From Xenoacremonium recifei (lineage: Eukaryota > Ascomycota > Sordariomycetes > Hypocreales > Nectriaceae), in the NCBI GenBank assembly GCA_012184525.1, contig WOFQ01000007.1, forward strand, positions 62,001 to 126,000: 64,000 nt of DNA. The letters are read 5' to 3'. Positions 34,201 to 45,443 of the stretch are shown in pieces (the stretch's first letter is position 1; the number at the start of each line of letters is the position of its first letter). Position numbers and translations under genes: made by a program. The notes beneath the pieces were generated by a model. That model was not told where the DNA came from and made no database searches. It saw nothing but the letters and a program-made list of their open reading frames with translations.

Positions 34201-35160
34201 GGCTCGGGGTTCGAAGGTAGATCGCAGTAGTTGGCCGTTGTGGACGAGTGGAGAGCCACGAATGCAAACTGGGCGAGGCAAGACGAGACGAGTAAAGTCA
34301 ACGCCCAGCAGACGCTGCCGAATGCCAGATTGGGGATGCTGGTCGTTGTCTAATCTTTCAGAGGCTTGACAAGTCCGAACGAGGCCTCGAGACCCAACCG
34401 GAGCCCCTCGCTGGAGGCTAGACCAAGCCTCTTGCATTGTTGAGTAAGAGGAGTAAGAAGCCGAACGGGTTGAACAGGTGTCAAGACCGTACAATACGGT
34501 GCTCTCTTGCCGGCGGCATCTTGCAGCAGAGCCAAGAAGCCCACAGGGATGTAGCCACTTCAACGTAAAAGCTCTTGTTATGGAGCACGTACAGTAGTAA
34601 AAGTCTTAGTGAGCACTTGAGGACTGCCTGGAACTTGAAAGCACCAGTCAGACTGCGTTATTCCTCTCCTCAGGTTTGCTCCAAGCCCGCCGTCGAGGAC
34701 AAGCCCGATAAAGCCGCAGTGGGAAAGAGGGAAACTCTGGGATGTACCAAATGAGGAAACCGGAGGAAATTGGTGGCTAGACTGAAATGCATGAGGGAGG
34801 CTTAGCTGCATAACCTGTACTGAACATAGTAATGGCCAGGAACCGAAGCTTTTCGGATTGAGGGAGGAAGCAATAATTGGCAATGGCCCTCTTTGGGCAT
34901 TGAGCTTCGTCGGCAGGGCAGAACGCGTTTGAGCGAGGGAGAGGTTATCATCGAGATTGCGTGGTTAACTAACACCAGGTGGTCTGAAAGTGAGGAGAAA
35001 GAGATTACTATTGCCCGGTTGACGATGGGACCATGGTTGAAGAAAGTGTGTCCGTCCGATGGAGATGTGCCCTGACGGGATGGACCCCAGACCCCAAGAG
35101 ACGCAAGCCGATGTGGGTGACGGGCGAGTTGAGTCCCGTCCAGCTCAGGCCAGTCCGGTC

Positions 35161-35180
35161 CAGTTCAGTTCAGTTCAGTT
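35161..35180. repeat. (CAGTT)4 pentanucleotide repeat
   Basis: Four perfect CAGTT units are set in a longer stretch rich in degenerate GTCC/CAGTC motifs (35140-35215). Confidence 0.9.
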
Positions 35181-38100
35181 GAGTCGGGTCGGTCCATTTC
35201 GGTTCACCCCTGAGGGGCCAAGCCAAGATGGATGGGGACCCTCGATCTTCCTCAATCGCGAACCCCTGTCCATCCGAACGGCGCTAGCCTGGACGTTTAG
35301 AGCGAACCTGTGCTAAGAGGAGCCAGGACTGTCTGATTACTCGACTGGAGCTATCATAGCGGGATGTGATAGATCACCTACGACTACTCTGGTTGAGAGA
35401 GTCGAGTCCTCGGTAGTGTCTTGGTGAACGAAAAGTCAACCAGATTTGGACCGAAGGGCTTCGTCACTCACACTGTCGAGCTGGAAAGCGGGGTTTAGGC
35501 TCATCGGGGTTTGCGTGTTGTGGTGGTGTGGACGTCCAGCTGCCAATGCCTCGACTAGTCCTATCATATGTGACAGTCACAAGAGAGCAGCGAAGATCGC
35601 TCAAGCGAGAGAGCTGGACGGTGAGACGGGTTGCAGTATCAGGGCCGATGATGACATCAGGTGGTTTGACCACGAGCCGTCGCGGGATCTGCCCTCTGTG
35701 GCTTGCCTGCATGCTTGTCCAGGGCCCTGCTGGCACTCGGGAGCGAGCGAGCTTGGAGCATCTGGCAAATAAGCAAACCCAGTTCACTCGTGGCCGCAGG
35801 GGACGGGACAAGGAACAGGGACCTTAGGGGGTCTCTAGGGACCTCTGAAAACCACGGCCGGAGGCTGGTAGCTCAGCGGACGGGTGGGCGGGTTACTCTC
35901 CCGGGCCACAGCGAATCGAAGCGGCCTCGCCGCGCGGGTGGGAGAGGCTCTGGGCTTCGGGATCCATGGGGAACTCGCACGGAGGCTAGCTTGCCCAAAT
36001 ACCCCTTCGATCGGTATCACAGATGCTCCGCGAGGCAGAGGTTGTCGTCCAGACGGCGGCGGATAGTACCTCTGACCAAGTACTCCGTACATGAGTAGTC
36101 GATCCGCTACCTCTAGCGGGCATGTCATAGATGGATTCCAGTTGCTCCAAACGGAGACTGCCAGCAGCTCTAGCCACTGGAATCGCCTCCCACGAGGAGC
36201 ATGCTAGCCCTCAGGGGATAGAACGCCGTTACCTAACGTGGTCGTGACTGTCCGGGAATGACGAGCGGGCGAACGACGATGGCATTGAGTGACAGTTCGA
36301 TATGGATCAACAGGCGGACTAGCAGTGCTTCAGTTGGTTTTCAACACCAGCGCCAACAAGACTCTCTAACCCACGAGCAGTCTGGACCTGTAGCGGCGAA
36401 AAGGCGACGAGTCAAAGGGTTCGGTGCCGACATGTGTGCGTGTCAGGGCGAGAACGAGGATCGAAGAAAAAAAATGCTAGATGCGAGGCTACTTCGGCCT
36501 TGCGGTTAGTGGCAGGCACAGCATATCCGTACCTGCCGTATTGCCTGCCAATCGGGATTGGTGCCTCAGGTTCAGCTGCTGCAAGGCAACGGAGCGGAGT
36601 TTACGCGGAGGTTTCCTCTCTTCTCCCCTCACAGCCTTCTGTGTCTTGCACTCATACGAACAGCCTTCTCCTCCGTAAGCCGCCAGCAGCAGCCTTTCCA
36701 GCACCCAGTGCGCCATGCCACGACACAGTGCCAGCAGCCGCAAGACCCTATTTGCTGCTCGAGGCTCTCCCTGTCTCAGCCCCAGTGGGCGATGCGGCCC
36801 CAGATCGACCGGGACGGCGTCTGGTAAAGCCCGCGGCCTTGCCTATCACCATCACGATTCATGACTGTCTTGTTTAATTGCTACTACGCCGCACGTCTCT
36901 GAAGAGCCTCGCGTTAGCTCCAGATATCGCTTGGGAACGCGCTCGAGGGCGACACACATAGCTAAGGGGGCAGGATAAGGCCAAGGTAGGTCGACAGTCC
37001 GGTGCCTTACTGCGGGCACTCCAAACTGCTTCGCCTTCACCCTTGCCGCCGAGCGTCTTTTAAACTTCAATACTCACGAGCGTTATCCGAGATCAGATCC
37101 ATCGCGATACGGGGTTGACACTATCGCGTGCGCCAGCGTCCTTCACCCTTTGACGGGAAAGACATGCAGCATCAGCTCCCATCGTCAGGGCACCATTTCG
37201 CCATCGAAGCGGACTGGGGACGACTCAGACCAGACTTTCGTGACGGATCCAGGAACCAACGAGCGCTTCGCCAACGCCGGCTTGGCGATTGAGAAGCTGC
37301 CCTGCGCTCACGTTTCGTGTGACACCTCCCATCCTTCGTTTGGTCTGGCCAGCTCCGGAGATTCATCCATCCATTTCTCTTTTCGGCCTGTTCAGGGGGA
37401 CGCCGTCTTTGTCTGTCAATAGGAGTTCCCAAGGTCAAAGATCCCCCATCACAAGGTTTGCTGTCTCTCCGATTGCCTTTCAGACTAAACTCGAGGTGGC
37501 GGCCCCAGGACCCCAGGGGCAGGGACCAGGAGAGACCCGTGCGTGAGGCTCCGGCCGTTAGCAGAACGCTCCATATCGGGATGACAATCAATGTCACAAG
37601 CTCTCAATAGGCCGGGTAGAGTATTGTTCTCCCCCACAACCTCCCGCCCAGGGCCTCTTTGGTGTCGTCCAGGCGGCCGTTGATTAACCCAACTCTATGA
37701 ATACCGCGCCATTGATAACCTTGCAAGTCATGTGGTAGTACCACAACGGCATGCCCAATCTGACGCCCGTCAATGGCTCACCTTACGATTAGGTTGAACT
37801 ATGGCACAATGGACGCATGACATCACGGAAACTCACCAGACCGGTCCGACAATGTGCGACTCTGCAATGCACGCACTTTAGGACTCTGGTGAACCATCGA
37901 CAACGAGACGGAACAGGGGTAAAGCTGCCCTGCCTTAGATGGTTCCTGACTCTCCCTTCCGGAGAAGCTCAATTGGGATGCTGAGGTGCCTCTTTACGGC
38001 CCAGAAGGAACACTGGCGTCGACACGTCCCAGAGCTGACGCGATCTCGAACAGCCAACCGGACGCGCGACCTGATTAAACTCTCCGCAGCCTCTAGAGTA

Positions 38101-39502
38101 CCTGCACTGTATTCGTATCTTTTACGGTGCGCGCGGTGTGCCTGTCTGGGTGAGACCTGCGCAAGGCCCAAACACCACCACCCTCTTTTGCCTTCTGCTA
38201 GTCAGGGCCAGATTGTGACCTTTTGCATCCTCCTCCGCAGCACGCTCCACATCTTCACTGCTCTGAGAGACAATGCATCCTCCAGCTCAGGCAGTGCCTC
38301 TGGACTTTGGATGAAGCCCAGCTTGCAGCTGTTCGGGTCCTCTCGGCGAGATGGTCTGTCTCACCCAGACGGTGTTTTGGACGGTAATTTTCGCTTCACG
38401 ATCCATTCCAGGCCCTCTGCCATTCCACCGGCCGCAGGCACCACGATACATTGCAACTGGAGGCGAGTATACTAGCAGGGCCTGGCCGATCTGCCTCCCA
38501 CACTCCGAAAGAAAGGCCTTCGTTGCCTTTGATTCTGTCAGTTCTCTCTTACAGCTGATATGCGCACTTGCACTCGCTCCATGGGTTCGTTCGTCCCACC
38601 TTGGGGCCAGGTTGGTGACAGGGGAGGGGGGCGTGTCCGATGGTCGAGGCTTGCGTCAGATCTGGTCAACCACCCCAGGGGTCCCTGTTCATGCAGGGAC
38701 CCGATCTGGCTTCGTGCTTTTGAGGCGGGAGGCCGTCTTGCTCCCCAGATGCTGCACACTCCCATACCCCCCCGGTCTCCAACCTCACTCCCCCCAAGTG
38801 GGAGGTCATGGCGCAGGCTGTTGCTGAGCCTTAGATGTCCGGCGTGGACGAAGCCTGCCGCACCCCCTCCCCTCACCCTCCCCCGTCCTCCTCCTCCTCC
38901 ATGTCCCATGTCCACCATCGACCAACACCCCTCCCCCAAGCAAACAAGAGCCAAGATCCCCTCCCCATTGTCGGCAGGCCGGATCTGCTGCCAGGTTCAG
39001 GGCCCGCAACAGCGGCGGCCGGTAAGGTGTGGCAGTAAGCTTTGGCTGGACCAACGGCATCCGTCCGTACCTTAGCTGGCTGGGGAGCACTGGCGACTAG
39101 GTATCTGTGGCTCAACCTACCTCTCCATGGCCCTTTGTTCGCTCTTTTGCTCTGCAGCCACCTGACTTGTCACCAGCGTCCACCGTCGTCGTCTTCGAGT
39201 CCAGTGGTCGAGTTCATCTTATGGTCTGAGCACCGGCTCTGTTCTATTGTATCGGCTAGTTGTGGCTGATCTGCCAGTGTCATTGATGGTGGTGGTGTCG
39301 AGGGTCGAGGGCACTGCGAAACAAGACGGCGACTACTATCAACCCATCCAAAACATCCAGACTATGCGAGCCATAATAGCCCACCATGTGGAGTCCAGCC
39401 TCTCCCGCCCTGCCTGTCGGACCCCATCTCGATCGGTCGCCATTGCTCCATCGACTCCATTCCACGCTTGAACCTGGACCACACCTCTTGTCTCTCGGTC
39501 CC

Positions 39503-39510
39503 TTTATATG
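39503..39510 (+). promoter_or_regulatory. TATA-like box of the C2H2 factor gene
   Basis: TTTATATG lies about 350 bp upstream of the coding start and just before a C/T-rich leader. The assignment is positional; the transcription start is not known. Confidence 0.4.
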
Positions 39511-39556
39511 AGCACCATCATTCTCACGATCTACTGGGGGTTGATCTGCACCTTTG

Positions 39557-39640
39557 ATGTCTCAGCACACTCGCCGACTTCCTCCACTGCTCATTCCACC
39601 TCGTCGTTATATCTTCAAGGGGTGTCCTCCTCTTGAATAA
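39557..39640 (+). other. Upstream ORF 1 in the C2H2 factor leader (27 codons)
   Basis: ATG at 39557 opens a 27-codon frame (begins MSQHTRRLPPLL) ending in TAA at 39638, inside the predicted leader. If transcribed, it would be the first ATG met by scanning ribosomes and could reduce translation of the main frame. Confidence 0.4.
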
Positions 39641-39692
39641 AAAGCATTCCCGACAAGAACCACAGACCCTCCTCACCTTGCAACACTTCTCC

Positions 39693-39710
39693 ATGAGTGT
39701 ACTGCTTTGA
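39693..39710 (+). other. Upstream ORF 2 in the C2H2 factor leader (5 codons)
   Basis: A minimal uORF, MSVLL then TGA, lies 146 nt before the main ATG. No further ATG occurs between it and the main start. Confidence 0.4.
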
Positions 39711-39856
39711 CGAGGCTTCTCTACCCTTTCATACACACACGGACACACATCCACATTATCATCTTGTCGTTGTTCGAATAGAACCGTCAAGCCTTATTCC
39801 ATATCCTCCTTTTCATTCTTACTTGCCATCCTACTATCCTCAACCTCTTCTTCACA

Positions 39857-41013
39857 ATGGCTCTTCAGTTTGAGTCGGACTTCCGGTTCGACATGGACGA
39901 CAGCTTCAGCATGTGCAGCCAGCCCATGTCCTGCCCGTCTACCTCAACAAGCTTCTCTTCTGCCTCTTCCGCCTACGATCCCTTCACTCCTACTTCTCGA
40001 CGATCGACGCCGCATGAGCTCTCCATGGACTTTGATGGCTACCACGGCCCGCACAGACCTGAGTTGACTCCTCCCACGATGGGCAAGTACATGTTTGGCC
40101 CTGTCAAGGCAGAGCCTGAGCACATGTCCTTCCACGATACCCTACCAAACACACCCATGAAGCGGGAGGGAATGGGATTTGACTACGACCACATGATGGA
40201 GATGAACATGGCACACCACCACGCCTCTATGGGCTCATTGACCCCCTCTACCTCGTTTGGCATGTACGGTATCTCGCCTGAGGTCGTCGGTCCCACCTCA
40301 TTCATGATGACTCCTACCCAGAGCCTGTCTGGCTGCTCCGAGGGTGCTGATACCTCATCATCATGGTCTTGTGCCAACGACAGCCCCATCTCCTTCTTCC
40401 CCAACAAGCAGCAACTACCCAGCGACTTCGAGATCCTCGATCTTGACCGCCACTCACAGTCCCCCATTGCTCGCTACACCCTGCATGAGCCTCCCTCACC
40501 CGGACGCATGCGGGCCCAGCGCAAGATGATGCACGTGCATGAGATCCAGCGCAAGACCAGCGAGCTCCAGCGAGCCCAGATCCGAGCCTCAAGGAAGCGA
40601 TCCGACAAGCCTGAGTCGGCTCCCGTGGACGTCGTCCGCCGCGCCATGTGCAAGTGTGACTACCCTGGCTGCCACAAGGCCTTCCGACGCAACGAGCATC
40701 TCAAGCGTCACAAGCAAACGTAAGTCTATTCCATGATCGCCACTCAACAATATGCGTGTCTCACACCTCTTCTTGCAGTTTCCACGGCGAGGGCCCCAAC
40801 CGCTTCTCATGTGAGTTCTGCGGCAAGGACCAGTTCAACCGCCAGGACAACCTCAACAACCACCGCAAGTTGCACGCTCGGCCCAACAGCCGCAACCGTG
40901 GTGTTGAGTTCATCCCTGCTGCGGTGCCTGTCATTGAGCAAGAGGAGCGCAGCCGCAAGCGACGAGCACCCTCCAAGGCCAAGGTAGCTGAGAAGCGGGG
41001 CATGGAGTATTGA
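39857..41013 (+). CDS. C2H2 zinc-finger transcription factor
   Basis: Predicted nuclear DNA-binding regulator of 365 aa. Exons are 39857-40719 and 40779-41013 (60-nt intron, donor GTAAGT). The N-terminal ~250 residues are low in charge and rich in Ser, Met, Pro and His, as in activation domains. Two adjacent zinc fingers follow: finger 1 CDYPGCHKAFRRNEHLKRH with C-x4-C-x12-H-x4-H, and finger 2 CEFCGKDQFNRQDNLNNH with C-x2-C-x13-H-x3-H. A basic C-terminal tail (RSRKRRAPSKAK) may act as nuclear signal. The intron cuts finger 1 just before its last histidine; splicing restores it. The isolated position with a very long upstream region and uORF-bearing leader resembles developmental regulators, but I cannot name the ortholog. 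Confidence 0.9.
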
Positions 41014-44000
41014 TCACTCATCAATCTCTCACCGATCTTCCTGACTCTGGTGCTTGAGCGCTGATTGGGGTGTGATGCCTCACATCTTGATGCGGGAGAG
41101 TGGGGTGGCCGCTACGAGTCAAGGATGTGAGTTGAGACACGCAGCACCTCACCTACGCCGGCCGTCTCAACTAGAGACGAGACTCGACCGCCACATTTTC
41201 AATCGCTCCTGGCGGGAGACGGGAAAAAGCAAAGATGAGGCAAAAGACCAAAAAAGACGTAATCCTGCAATCACAACCGGAGTGGCATTGTTGAGTGTTG
41301 CTTGGTCTTGGCACACGAGAGCAAGAGGCGGAAAGCGATGAGACAAGGTGGACGCAACGGCTGATGGCTCTCATGCACACTGCAGCCAGGAAAAGAAGCA
41401 AGGTTTTTTTTCTCAGTTGGTTCTTGGGGTATGATTTGCCAAGAGCCGAAATTCATGGTCAACGGTGTTGGTGGCGCTTTTTTTTTCTGTCACATTTTTT
41501 ATGGTGCGGAAGCATAGGGCTTGATTTGGACGAGTCATCTCATTCTATTTCTTGTTTTCTCTCTGTCGCCAGCTACAGGCTGGTTGAGATGGGGTGGCTC
41601 GCTTTGAGCAGCAGGGGGGCTTTTTGGGTGGATGACGACCACTTTTTGTCAATGAAGCATGAATTATCACGTATTTCTGAAGGACGAACGTTATGCAATT
41701 TTCTCTGCTATGGATTTTGGGCACACAAGAGAAGGAGAAGAGGGAACATTATTGGGAATTGGACGACAGGGAATACGGGGGGGACTGGCAGAGAGCAGTG
41801 TCTATGGAACTCTGTGGGTGGCAAACACGCGCAAACACACCCAGTACTTTACTGTATTGTAGTATCATCTTGTAATCTAGCATATGACTTAACTTAGCTA
41901 TACCCGGAGGGGCAAGGGGCGATAAAAGAGAGATTTTTGAAAATGACTTGTGCTTTTTGTGCCAGCATGAGAGCGAGTGTGACAAGCGACCAGGTAGGTA
42001 GGTGTTGGCAGAGGCAGACAGTTGGGGGAAGGCCACTCCAGCGCGCGCAGCTGGGATCAGCTCACTCTCTCTTCCTCTCTCTTGCATCTCGCTTACGAGC
42101 TTTAGGAATGGACAAGACACATGGGTACAGTACGAATGTGGGAATGGCCTGTCCGGGGCTCGTTCATAGGGTGGCTCAGGGACGAGAGCTGGACGGAGGA
42201 GCTGCCATGTCTTAGATCTGGGGGCAGGCGAGAGGGGCCGGGGAGCCGCGAGTCAAGGGCTCCGAGACATCAGGCAATTCACAGGTGCTTTTGCTCCTCT
42301 GGCGCGCGATTGTTTGCCGGGTCTCCTTGGCTTTACGGAGGACCAAGTGCGCCGGCCAGGGGAATTGCTTTTTGTGAGGTGCAGCTTTCCGCTGCACTGG
42401 GAACGGGCTCGGCCGTGGCTCTGGGGCGGGGACTGAGAAAAGCAAGGTAGGGTAGGATTGGGAATCTTGCATTGGACGATGAGGAGGGGGAGGGGCCTGC
42501 GGTGCAGATACTAGGGCTGGAAGAAGCAAATGTTGCATCGGGAGAGGCATCACATCACCAATGGCAACTGATGGATGGTAGGGGTCGATTGAGCGGGAGA
42601 TGAACCGCATCTTGTGACGTCGGGATGCAGTAGGCTGACCGGGATGAACACTCATGGGTTTCCCCGCACGAAAAGACGGTATGTATTGTTTGTCTGCAGA
42701 CGACAATACTGAGAGGGCTTATCTCTCTTTCTTTGTTGTGTCCGGCGAAATCCGTATAGAAAGAAACCGGATCTGGAGCCAGCATGGGTTTCGGAGGAAG
42801 CCCTTTTGGCTTCACTTGCTCGCACAGACGGTGGAATCTATGACGGATGGCTGACGGCTTGAAGGCTTTCTCAAAGCGGGAAGAGTCACGAGAAAAAGCA
42901 ATGACTTGAGAGGCGGCCAGGATGCGAGTCTTAGCCCAGCCCATGGGTGGATTCTTGTTATTCTACGAATTGGCTGTGCAGCAGAGAAGTCCGATGAGCG
43001 TACGGCACAGTGCATGCATGGAGAAGAGAGCGATTGAGTGGTGAGAGTCAGGCCTAGTGCATGAGCGGGTGGAGGAGACAAGTCCGAAGCCTTTCGGGAT
43101 CTAAAAAAGAGCCCCAGCAACGCAGGAGGTCGGGATGGGGGGAGAACAGGCATCGTCAGAGCCAGCAGATGATCTGCCTTGGTTTTGCTGGCGAGCTGCT
43201 TGCTTTGTCGGGCACTGACTGGACACGAACGGGCGGAGCAAGAGATGGCCAGATACTGAACCCGACTCGACCCAGGTGTCAGATGTGACTGATCCGAGGC
43301 GATGGACAAAGATGCCGGCGACCCAGACCAGACCAGACCAGAGGATCTGAGCGAGAGTTTGGTACCTAAAAGGTCTGGACGCGTATTACTGTCGAGAGAA
43401 GAGACCACATTCAGCTGATGAGAGACATCTTGATCGGATGCTGCCCCCAGCTGAGGACGGATGCCGGGATGTTGGCAGTTGGTGGAGGGGGGACGTTCGT
43501 TGTTGGTGGCTTTTGGTGTTGATGTATTGAATTAGACGTTGTTGGTGTTGTTCGCAGGCTGGCTCGAGCGTCTGTGTAACGAACGGCAAAAACGTTTGAA
43601 TGAAGGATGAATAGGAAGCCTCCCGGGCTGTGCTCTGCTTGCGTGATAAAACGAGGCAAAAAGGACGGACAATAAAAAGCAAATTAGCCCGGCTTTCCCA
43701 CAGGCTAACGCGGCGACCCAGTTGCTCCCGACCAACCAGCCAGCTTAACCGCAGATCTATCGAGTGCGCACGGATGCCGTCCCGAGTTACAGGTCAGATG
43801 TAGGATTCTTGGGACGACAATAGCCCGGCTGGGCCGACCCAAAAGGACGGGACGGTCAGCCTTTGAGTTTTGCCATGGCGAGCTGGAGTTGGGCGAGAGG
43901 ATCGACAGACAAGACTCCAGCAGCCCGTCCCGGCACGGCAGAGGCAGGCTAAGAGGCCAGCAAGTGGCACTGACAAGCCGTTCCGTGGGTGAGATACGCG

Positions 44001-44400
44001 GGACCCCGTAAACCGTGGGTGAGGTGTAGATACCCTCAAAGCAGGGCTCTATCTCCTCCCACAACCCGATATCTCTGGCGTTTCGTTTCGTGTACACCAT
44101 CTGCTGCGGCACCGAATCGCCGCGCCCCCCGACCGATGATTGCCGTGCTCAGTGTGCGATTCGCCTCGCTCGGCCAGGCCGTCCGTTGCCCGTCCAGCGC
44201 CGCGCGCCGTGCAAAGAGCCGTCCGCGGCGCCGTGCTAGGGTCGAGCTGGGCCGCTCCACCGCCCGCCCCCGCCTGGGGACTTCACCGGGCTGACCTGGT
44301 GAGAGAGAGAGAGTCTGTTCTGTGCTGGAGTTGTCGGTCTCCATCCGCTGCCGCTACGCTCAACGCCCGCCGGCTGGTAGCGCGGCCTCGGCGGCGGTGT

Positions 44401-44424
44401 TGGTGCTGGTGCTGGTGCTGGTGC
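44401..44424. repeat. (TGGTGC)4 hexanucleotide repeat
   Basis: Four perfect units lie about 1 kb upstream of the LRR gene, with partial units on both sides. Confidence 0.85.
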
Positions 44425-44576
44425 GGGTGGCGGGAATGGAAGAACGAGAGAGTGCGGGCTGTAGAGCGGGCTGGAGATCGGAGCTTCCATTGGCCCGTCA
44501 CTGCCGCAGCGCTGCATGTACCTTTGGTAGCCCGTCCGCGGGTGCTGCACCTCCCCCGCTAGCAGGCCCAAGTGCT

Positions 44577-44643
44577 TGCCTTAGGTGTGCCTTAGGTGCT
44601 CTGTCAGCAGCCTGCCCGCCTGCACTATCAGCACCTAAGGCAC
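44577..44643. repeat. Direct repeat plus perfect 14-bp inverted repeat (hairpin)
   Basis: TGCCTTAGGTG occurs twice in tandem (44577-44587 and 44588-44598). The second copy is the left arm of a perfect inverted repeat: GTGCCTTAGGTGCT at 44587-44600 and its exact complement AGCACCTAAGGCAC at 44630-44643, with a 29-nt loop. It could be a hairpin or a cluster of sites for a dimeric regulator upstream of the LRR gene. Confidence 0.9.
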
Positions 44644-45443
44644 GGTAAGCTTGCAATGCCTGCTCTGCCTGACGTTGGCCTGCAGCAGCAACTCCCGTTG
44701 ACGTCCATCCCATCCCGATCGCCTGGGATTCTATCACATCTCATCATCTTTGCTGTCCCAACATCATCGCACCCAACAAGCTCGGCGAGCTGCAGCAGCC
44801 CATGTTCTCTTTCTGATCACAAGATCATTCCATTATACTCGTTCGGGACTGTCGATCCGCCTCGCCGCAGCTGAATACGGCCGGGGCTTTGCCCTCAGCC
44901 CCCCCTCCTCTTACTCGCTCGGATGAGTGTGTCAGTGTCTGGCTTTAGCCCCCAGATCCAGCGCTCGCTGAGCCCGGCACTGCGGACGCCGAGCTGTCTA
45001 TTGTCGCAGTCCGCCCGACTCGAACCCCGCGAGTCGTCATCGTCGTGTGCCTGACACTTGCCTGGAGTCAGGACAAAGCCCGCCCGGCACGTTTGCTCCT
45101 ATCCTCAGCCTCGGGGCGCGCTGGTGATATCGGAGGTCGGAAAGCGGACAGTGCGCGCGCGCGAAGAGCCTGTAAGCGCTGACGGACCTGGACGGGAGCT
45201 GTCGAGACCATCCGTTGGGTGGTCACTGGTCACCGGCAGCGTCACCATCCGGCGCCGCCCCTCTCGCTCCCCATGCCGAACCCCATCTCGCCCGCGCCAG
45301 CAGTCAATACCGTCTCGACGACTCCAGCCTTCGCTTTCATGCGTATCAGCTTATCGCCAGAGCACTAGACAGCGAACGGTGGGGGAGCCCGCGAGATCGT
45401 CCAAGCCTCTGCTAGCAGCTGTTCGTTGCGTTGCTTGTTTGCC

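Larger units (their letters stand above)
31266..39856. other. 8.6 kb gene-free region upstream of the C2H2 factor
   Basis: The largest gap in the window. Reading frames here are short, overlapping and compositionally random. I recognise no protein, tRNA, rRNA or transposon, though a degraded element or a long non-coding RNA could be missed. It holds a (CAGTT)4 repeat at 35161. From about 38.5 kb on it becomes pyrimidine-rich, with a TATA-like box at 39503 and two short uORFs, as expected for the promoter and leader of the transcription factor. Confidence 0.55.
41014..45443. other. 4.4 kb gene-free region between C2H2 factor and LRR gene
   Basis: No convincing gene. The first ~900 bp is T-rich and may be a long 3' UTR. 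A 200-codon open frame there (41295-41897) looks random. Further on are AGGT repeats (41994), a GACCA run (43321), a TGGTGC repeat (44401) and a perfect 14-bp inverted repeat (44587-44643). The last ~600 bp is C-rich and probably the LRR gene promoter and leader. Confidence 0.5.

Noticed and set aside
35860..35935. tRNA-like stretch with an A-box-like TAGCTCAGCGG
   Set aside because: No B box and no acceptor stem can be paired around it.
39857..41013. Naming the C2H2 factor BrlA because of its long upstream region, uORFs and two tandem fingers
   Set aside because: As I recall it, BrlA has C-x4-C spacing in both fingers and a different C terminus. Here finger 2 is C-x2-C and the tail is a basic RSRKRR segment, so the symbol was left empty.
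41295..41897. 200-codon plus-strand frame after the C2H2 factor
   Set aside because: T-rich sequence with many Trp and Phe codons, most likely the 3' UTR of the transcription factor.
42812..43408. 198-codon minus-strand frame in the gap before the LRR gene
   Set aside because: Low-complexity Ser/Leu/Pro composition, several overlapping frames of the same kind, no homology recognised.
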